A stretch of DNA of 64,000 nucleotides from Omphalotus guepiniiformis (lineage: Eukaryota; Basidiomycota; Agaricomycetes; Agaricales; Omphalotaceae): contig JAQOOI010000018.1 of NCBI GenBank assembly GCA_028554645.1, forward strand, positions 434,001 to 498,000, written 5' to 3'. Position numbers and translations under genes: made by a program. The number at the start of each line of letters is the position of its first letter. The stretch's first letter is position 1. Below, one piece after another: positions 58,799 through 64,000 of this stretch. The notes under the pieces are model-generated. The model saw only the letters and a program-made list of their open reading frames with translations. It did not search any database and was not told where the DNA came from.

Positions 58799-60149
58799 AT
58801 GCCCCTCGAGGAGTTGGCACCCTTCTCTCGACTGTACTTATTCCTCTTCGTGGCCCTGTTCCTTCTTGGACTCACCACTCGGTCTCGGATACTCCGGACA
58901 TTAATCTCTCTCCCTGTCGCCTACGTCCTCCTTTATCCCATCTTCCGAACCACCACTGGCCTGCGCAATGAGGAGTGGCAAATAGGAACGATGCTCGCTA
59001 TCGAGCTCTTTACTGCTTCAGATTATCTCTTGGTCATCAACGTCCAGGAGCTACAACTTGTGGAGCAGAGGGAGCTCATCTCGAATCGACCATTTCTCGA
59101 GAGGCTGAAATGGGCGATACATCTGACTTTAAGCTCCCGAGGAATTGGATGGAAACACGAGCCGACTTATGCACTACCCCCTCGCTCTTCCACAACCACA
59201 TTTCCCTCTCGTCGATCCTTCATATCCTTTCAAATGCCCCGAATCATATTCTTCGCCTGCCTATTCCAAGGGATGCGATATCTCAATAGCATGAATCCCC
59301 TGTTTGCAATGAACAGTCCGGGACTAGGCGCCGAAGGGTGGTTATGGCGCTTTTACAGCATGATTTCGTTCGCGCTACCTATTTACGCGTATATCAACTT
59401 CCAAAACCGGATGTACAATATCGTGCTGGTTGCTACTGGGATAAGCAATCCAACTGAATGTCTACCAATATTCGGGGATTGGCAGAGCGCATATACGCTT
59501 CGCAAGTTTTGGGGGTTTGTCTTTTCTTCTATTCATTCGTCCTTGCGGTGAGCTTACCAAGGCATCTAATCTTTTAGGCGAACATGGCACCAAATTTTCC
59601 GTCGGGTTTGTGCATGTCTATCTAGCTATGTATCGTTCTGGACATTGACACTTCGCCTCTCAGTTCGTGTCGGCACACGGTAAATTCTTCGCCAATCGCA
59701 CGTTCGGGTTCAAAAAAGGCACATTTGGCTCTGCATATATCCAGCTATTCACCGCATTCATTATATCCGGGATCGTTCATCAATTTGGAGAATATATGTT
59801 AACACGAGAAACGCCATCCTTGGTACCGAGCATCAGACAGGACGGGTCGTTGGACTTTGGTGCAGGAGGTAGCTTCTGGTTCTTCGTTCTGCAAGCAATG
59901 GCTATCATGTGTGAAGATCTCGCCATACGTGCAGCGAAGAGCCTTGGATATGGAAAAGGGAGCAGTCGCTCAGATACACGTTGGAGAATCATTGGCTACA
60001 TCTGGGTGTTTGGCTGGTTTACGTGGAGTATGCCGGTATGGTTGAACAATGTGGTGGCAGCCGGTTTAATGGACGAGAAGCATCAGGGCGGGTTCACGCT
60101 TGAGTTTGTTTTCTTCGCAATACTCTGGAGAGGGAAGAAGACTCTGTAG
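58799..60149 (+). CDS. Wax-synthase-like MBOAT acyltransferase
   Basis: Integral membrane O-acyltransferase family (wax synthase domain), often linked in fungi to acylation of terpenoids or other specialised metabolites; the substrate here is unknown. Exons 58799-59514, 59578-59605 and 59664-60149 give 409 residues. Several hydrophobic helices (LYLFLFVALFLLGL, LISLPVAYVLLYP, IISFALPIYAYI-like, FFVLQAMAIM, IIGYIWVFGW). The family motif is assembled by splicing: RKFWG plus RTWHQIFRR (28 nt exon) plus FVSAHGKFF. The catalytic His is likely in ISGIVHQFGEYM. The C-terminus is FFAILWRGKKTL. The 3' third of the gene, with 3' flank, is duplicated at 62822-63100. Confidence 0.88.
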
Positions 60150-60541
60150 GCAGCAAAAAAATCTCCTGGAGTAGATCCTTTTCGCAAAGTCATGACCTTA
60201 TGAGATGATGATCATGAAATCCTTAAGATAAAAGCAGAGTAACTAAGAGTGCTAAGCGAATTCAAGTTCTGTATTCCTCTTGTAAGTAATATGTAGGTCA
60301 TAAACCTGCCAAATTTAAGGTTTTGCGAACCGCCCGATTCAAACATTTCCAGACAACCGCGCGCTCGGAGACTGGAGTTTGCGGTACCAATCCAAATTCA
60401 ACCAGGCGAGCTGGCTCACAATCTGAGTCTCGGGCTCGTGAGAAACGCAAGACCAGGCATTCAAATATTCACTGCCAGCTACTTATACATACTCATGATT
60501 CGGCGGCTCTCCTCTTGCATCGCATATAGTCAGTCTTTGGT
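60150..60541. other. Intergenic: MBOAT 3' flank and iminopeptidase upstream region
   Basis: About 390 bp. The first 110 bp resemble sequence at about 63130-63224 and beyond the inserted element near 63886 (see the duplication). No gene. Confidence 0.5.
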
Positions 60542-61757
60542 ATGGCTGATTCGAACATGGCGTCGCCTACGTCTTCCGGAACCGTGGAGTTCATTGTCGG
60601 TGATAGACACTTCGAGACATGGTACATGATTGTGGGGGATATCAAAGCGAGCAAGAAGACCCCTATCGTCATGTTACACGGTGGTCCAGGAATGAATCAT
60701 CTATAGTGTGTTGGGTTTCCTCAGTCGTTCGGTATTCAACTGATCGAGTTTCTTCGCAGCTTGAAGTACGTATCTCACCTTCCTCAATGACTTGAATTTA
60801 AATCAAGGCATATCAGACCTCATGAAAGACTCTTTATTGATGGAGGGTTCGTATTGTCATCGTAATGAAGGGTGCTTTTTAAGGCATTCAAGCATCATTA
60901 ACAGTATACCGGTGGTGTTCTACATTCAGATTGGGTGTCGAAAATACCCCGACATGCCCGCGGAACTTTGGAAACGAGAGCTTTTCTTCGACGAGCTCGA
61001 CAATCTCGTGGAGCGTCTTGGAATCAAGGACAGTTTTGATCTTTATGGTCATTCTTGGGGGGGTGTGATTTTTGCTCTTTCATTATGACAATGACAATAG
61101 AGCTTATCTTTGCTTGACAGGTGTGTTTGGGAGCGAGTATGCCGCCACCCGTAAACGTCCGGGTCTCAAACGCTTGATACTCGCCAATACTTTTGCCTCC
61201 TCTGAACTTCATACTCAGTGTATCAATGACTGGATTGAGAAACTTCCAGATGGGCTCCCCGAGATCATCAAGAAGCACAAGATGGACGGAACGACCGACT
61301 CGCAAGAGTACCTAGACGCGATGACTGTTTACAAAAATCTGCACATCTGCACTCTGAAGCCGTGGCCTGAAGATCTATTGGCGTCTCTTCAACACAGCAA
61401 AGGCAATCGTGAGTCGATGCCCACTGCCGACCCGTATTCTCTAGTGATCGTGGTGTAGGTCATCCCACAGCTAAACTCATCCCGCCCGACTGGAGCGTCG
61501 TTGACATTCTGAGTAATATAACCTGTCCTACGCTCGTTATCAGCTCACCGACTGACGAGATGGCGGAGCCCTGCGTGCGGCCTTTTTTCACAAACATTCC
61601 CAAATGCAAATGGGTGGATTTGCAGGTGGCCTCTCATGTACCTATGTATGAGGAACCTGAACGGTGGGTATCTCGCATTACCGCTGAGACGAGACTGACA
61701 AATATTCATAGATACTTTGATGTCCTGCTTCAGTTCCTATCAAGCGTCGAGAAGTAG
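60542..61757 (+). pseudogene. Proline iminopeptidase-like alpha/beta hydrolase, probably disrupted
   Basis: Serine peptidase family S33 relative. The first exon starts MADSNMASPTSSGTVEFIVG and reaches the oxyanion motif VMLHGGPGMNH, then meets TAG. The expected next block is scrambled: TTCGGTAT near 60731-60738 and ATACCGGTGGTG near 60910 look like the two halves of one codon series (FG, IPVVFY) separated by about 170 bp, and the DQIG motif reads IQIG. Downstream the protein is well preserved: ELFFDELDNLVERLGIKDS, the nucleophile elbow YGHSWGG (split by an intron into GVFGSEYAATRKRPG), LANTFASSELH, CPTLVISSPTDEMAEP (acid) and ASHVPMYEEPER (His), ending LLQFLSSVEK. Lesions cluster in one place, so loss is likely recent. 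Confidence 0.65.
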
Positions 61758-62461
61758 ATCACAGTTCTGGATTCGGTCGAAGTAAATCACTTGCAAAACC
61801 TATCGGAGACGTATCTATCTGCAAGTCCCAAAACGCGTCTGTTCTTCAAATTATGCAGCTATGTAAACCAACAAATAGAATACATCTTGAGTCACCCACT
61901 ATACGAGTAGGCACATATGTAGTACGATCTGATCGCACTTACATTACACACCTGGTAACAACTAGATGATTGACTGCATCACCAACAGCAGGTTGAGTGG
62001 GTCATTTCAACAAGTGTGGACCTACATACATCGATGCAGGCTCAAATCAATCACTAGACACGGTAAGCACGGTCAGTTATCTCATTTTCAAAGGCGGATG
62101 TCCCCCACAGGTTGTCGCTAGTATAGTCACTGCGCCGTGATACTTGGTTCTGAAAATTCCGTCTGATTGGTGCGCAAAGCTGTACTCACCTGAGTGGGTC
62201 CCGAAACATGCTTCGCAGCTAGCTGTTGGTCAATCAAGACGAACAAGATGTTGTTGATGAACTGCCTAAAAAGGGTGAGGTGGGCGAGCTATTGCCAGAC
62301 ATTGGACAACATTGGAAACACCTAGGGGCCGAAACCGACTCAAAATTCGAGCCATTGACACTCAATCTGCACTCAAATTCCACCATTTAAAGTAAAGAAA
62401 GGTATAAAAGTGGCCACGGAATGGGTAAATCCTCACCAATTCATTACACTTGCTAAAGCAG
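61758..62461. other. Intergenic region with a TATA box before a signal-peptide exon
   Basis: About 700 bp without a gene. TATAAAAG at 62403-62410 lies 52 bp before the ATG at 62462 and is a good TATA-box candidate. Confidence 0.5.
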
Positions 62462-62550
62462 ATGCAGTTCCAAAGTAACTTTGTTCTTGCCTTGTTCACC
62501 ATTTTGGTGGTAGCCGCAACGGTGTTGGCTGCGCCGTCGCCCGTCGAAGG
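62462..62550 (+). CDS. Signal-peptide exon of a small secreted protein (truncated gene)
   Basis: The exon encodes MQFQSNFVLALFTILVVAAT and then VLAAPSPVE: a short polar start, a hydrophobic core and an Ala-Ala cleavage site. It ends at a GTATGC donor. The start resembles those of small secreted mushroom proteins with a mature N-terminus near APSPVE. No convincing downstream exon is found before the duplicated acyltransferase fragment at 62822, so the gene appears beheaded at its 3' side, possibly by that duplication. Unspliced, the frame would continue to 62668 with unremarkable sequence. Confidence 0.5.
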
Positions 62551-62821
62551 TATGCACCATTTATGTCGCATTCGACATATGGCTGATGCTAGTATTAGAG
62601 GATTGCGATGGCAGATCTACGGACAGGCGCAAATCGGATTGCCCTTGAATATAACGCTTCGTGATTAAGGTGAACAATAAGCGTTTTGACAAACATGACA
62701 TATACTTAACCTGTCCCTTCCGTATGCTCAGCTGTATGCGTGTCAAGCACAATATAACTCAAACTTGTTTTGAGAACCAGTTGTTGCTTTAAAAGGCGAC
62801 GAGAAAATTATGTTTTGAGTT

Positions 62822-63100
62822 GGCTCTGGTTCTTCGTTCTGCAAGCATTGGCTATCATGTGTGAAGATCTCACTATCCGTGCAGCGAAGAGCCTTGGGTA
62901 TGGAAAAGGGAGCAGTCGCTCAGATACACGTTGGAAAATCATTGGCTACATCTGGGTGTTTGGCTGGTTTACGTGGAGTATGCCGGTATGGTTGAACAAT
63001 GTGGTGGCAGCCGGGTTAATGGACGAAAACCATTAAGGCGGGTTCACGCTTGAGTTCGTCTTCTTCGCGATACTCTGGAGAGGGAGGAAGACTCTGTAGG
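62822..63100 (+). pseudogene. Duplicated 3' fragment of the MBOAT acyltransferase gene
   Basis: Near copy of 59874-60149: WFFVLQALAIMCEDLTIRAA, KSLGYGKGSSRSDTRWKIIG and YIWVFGWFTWSMPVW differ from the intact gene by only a few substitutions. A C-to-T type change creates TAA at 63034-63036 (DENH then stop) where the intact gene has HQGG; the remaining frame still reads GGFTLEF and LWRGRKTL to TAG. There is no 5' part. Similarity appears to continue into the 3' flank up to the inserted element at 63225. Confidence 0.85.
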
Positions 63101-63224
63101 GTCGCAAGCTAGTCAGTCGGGCTCGTCCAATTTGATATTTACAGGCCAAAAACCACCTTAGTGATTACAATATAGATACTGCACACATTCATGACCATAC
63201 AAGATTAATGAAAGCGAGAGTAAC

Positions 63225-63880
63225 TACAGTATACTGGGGCTCCTTGAGACACTAGGTGTCCTTGATACGTTCACAAATAACAATACTGCTGATGAAATCT
63301 CGGGCTAGATTTATATTGGGATATATGTAAAGAGGCTATAGGTAGGATACTAGAAGAAATTGGAGTGGAACGGGCCTGATGTGATGAAGATATGTTATAA
63401 AGTAGACCGAAAAATATGAACTTTGGAAGGTGTGAACTTTTATTTTGCAAGTAGTATCGTATATATGAACAAAATTACATTGCATTGGCTGGGTATACAC
63501 AATATTAGCTTCTATTCAGACCATGAACCTCTTGTTTTGGCAATCAGGTAGCATTTGTGTATGTGGCAGGCTGAAAGATATCAAGGAGAGAGATATGGGT
63601 GACACCAGCGTGACATGGCTTGTGCCGCGCGCGCAAGGGTTGGCTGTGGAAGCTTATTTTGTCACGCGTCTCAAGGACACCAAAACTGTGACATCTGGCC
63701 TTTCGTTGCATTCACTTATTCCTACAATTATCCTCCACATATATCTTGTTTAAGCTTACCAAAACTAATCTTGAGATATGGTAGAAAATATCTATGTACT
63801 CAAATTTTATGGAAAGACTGTGTGACGAAGATGTAAAATCAAATTTAAACTAGTGTCTCAAGGAGCCCCAGTATACTGTA
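63225..63880. mobile_element. Non-autonomous TIR element (Tc1/mariner- or pogo-like MITE)
   Basis: A 31-bp perfect inverted repeat bounds the element: left TACAGTATACTGGGGCTC... at 63225-63255, right its reverse complement at 63850-63880. The repeats begin CAGTATACTG and are bordered by TA on both sides, which fits insertion at a TA target. Size is 652 bp between the TA dinucleotides. Internal frames (for example 63523-63753) show no DDE transposase motifs, so it would depend on a transposase elsewhere. It lies in the 3' flank of the duplicated acyltransferase fragment. Confidence 0.8.
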
Positions 63881-64000
63881 CGTGTATAAGAGTGAAACTT
63901 CTATGTAGTGACATAAATATGGAGGGGAAATAACACTTAAGAACAATCACAGCTATAATACTTGATCAATTGATCCCCAAAAAGAACATTTTGTATCGAC

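Noticed and set aside
58799..61757. Specialised-metabolite gene cluster (acyltransferase plus hydrolase)
   Set aside because: Only two candidate genes, one of them damaged, and no synthase, cyclase or P450 in the window.
1..64000. CRISPR arrays, rRNA genes, retrotransposon or DNA transposase coding sequence, viral genes
   Set aside because: None recognised on either strand; this is eukaryotic nuclear sequence.

Overview
The window is nuclear DNA of a filamentous basidiomycete, most likely a mushroom-forming agaricomycete. Genes are compact and split by many 45-75 nt GT-AG introns. It carries families I know mainly or only from Agaricomycetes: a FunK1-type protein kinase, a wax-synthase-like MBOAT acyltransferase, and an unknown-function protein with an NQCVFLRGFK motif. 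It also has fungal Zn2Cys6 regulators. I see no virus, CRISPR array, rRNA or complete autonomous transposon. Gene models were built by hand from reading frame, splice signals and remembered family sequences; where exon coordinates are given, their lengths sum to a multiple of three except in the broken genes noted.

Layout. 1-5.5 kb: 3' end of a PH-domain gene, CAF40/RCD1 (CCR4-NOT), SUR2-like sphinganine hydroxylase, an FMP32/MCUR1-like mitochondrial coiled-coil protein, and on the minus strand a ubiquitin C-terminal hydrolase. 6.8-7.7 kb: a small Ecl1-like zinc protein, followed by about 7 kb with no gene I can support. 14.6-31 kb: nitronate monooxygenase, pyruvate carboxylase, GDP-mannose transporter, a membrane-anchored glycosyltransferase, mitochondrial asparaginyl-tRNA synthetase and the FunK1 kinase. 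31-40.5 kb: SmD1, a large ATP-dependent DNA ligase, mitochondrial 2-enoyl thioester reductase, a frameshifted maleylacetate reductase and a p24 cargo receptor. 41-53 kb: two Zn2Cys6 regulators flanking an intron-containing tRNA-Met, a degenerate acireductone-dioxygenase-like gene and the agaricomycete-specific protein. 53-57.8 kb: ribosomal P2, ribosomal S15, an F-box protein and mitochondrial S19. 58.8-64 kb: a decaying accessory end with the MBOAT acyltransferase, a damaged proline iminopeptidase, an isolated signal-peptide exon, a duplicated 3' fragment of the MBOAT gene and a TA-flanked terminal-inverted-repeat element.

Most genes are unlinked housekeeping functions. The ribosomal P2/S15 pair and the reductase pair near 38.2 kb are head to head and probably share promoters. 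The most unusual points are: a cryptic acireductone dioxygenase homologue with two expected metal ligands missing; several apparent GC-AG introns; 10, 12 and 17 nt microexons in conserved genes (one carries the biotinylation motif of pyruvate carboxylase); a 10-bp near-duplication that breaks a reductase frame; an inverted-repeat insertion inside an intron; and a mobile element sitting in a duplicated copy whose paralogue appears to preserve the empty site.
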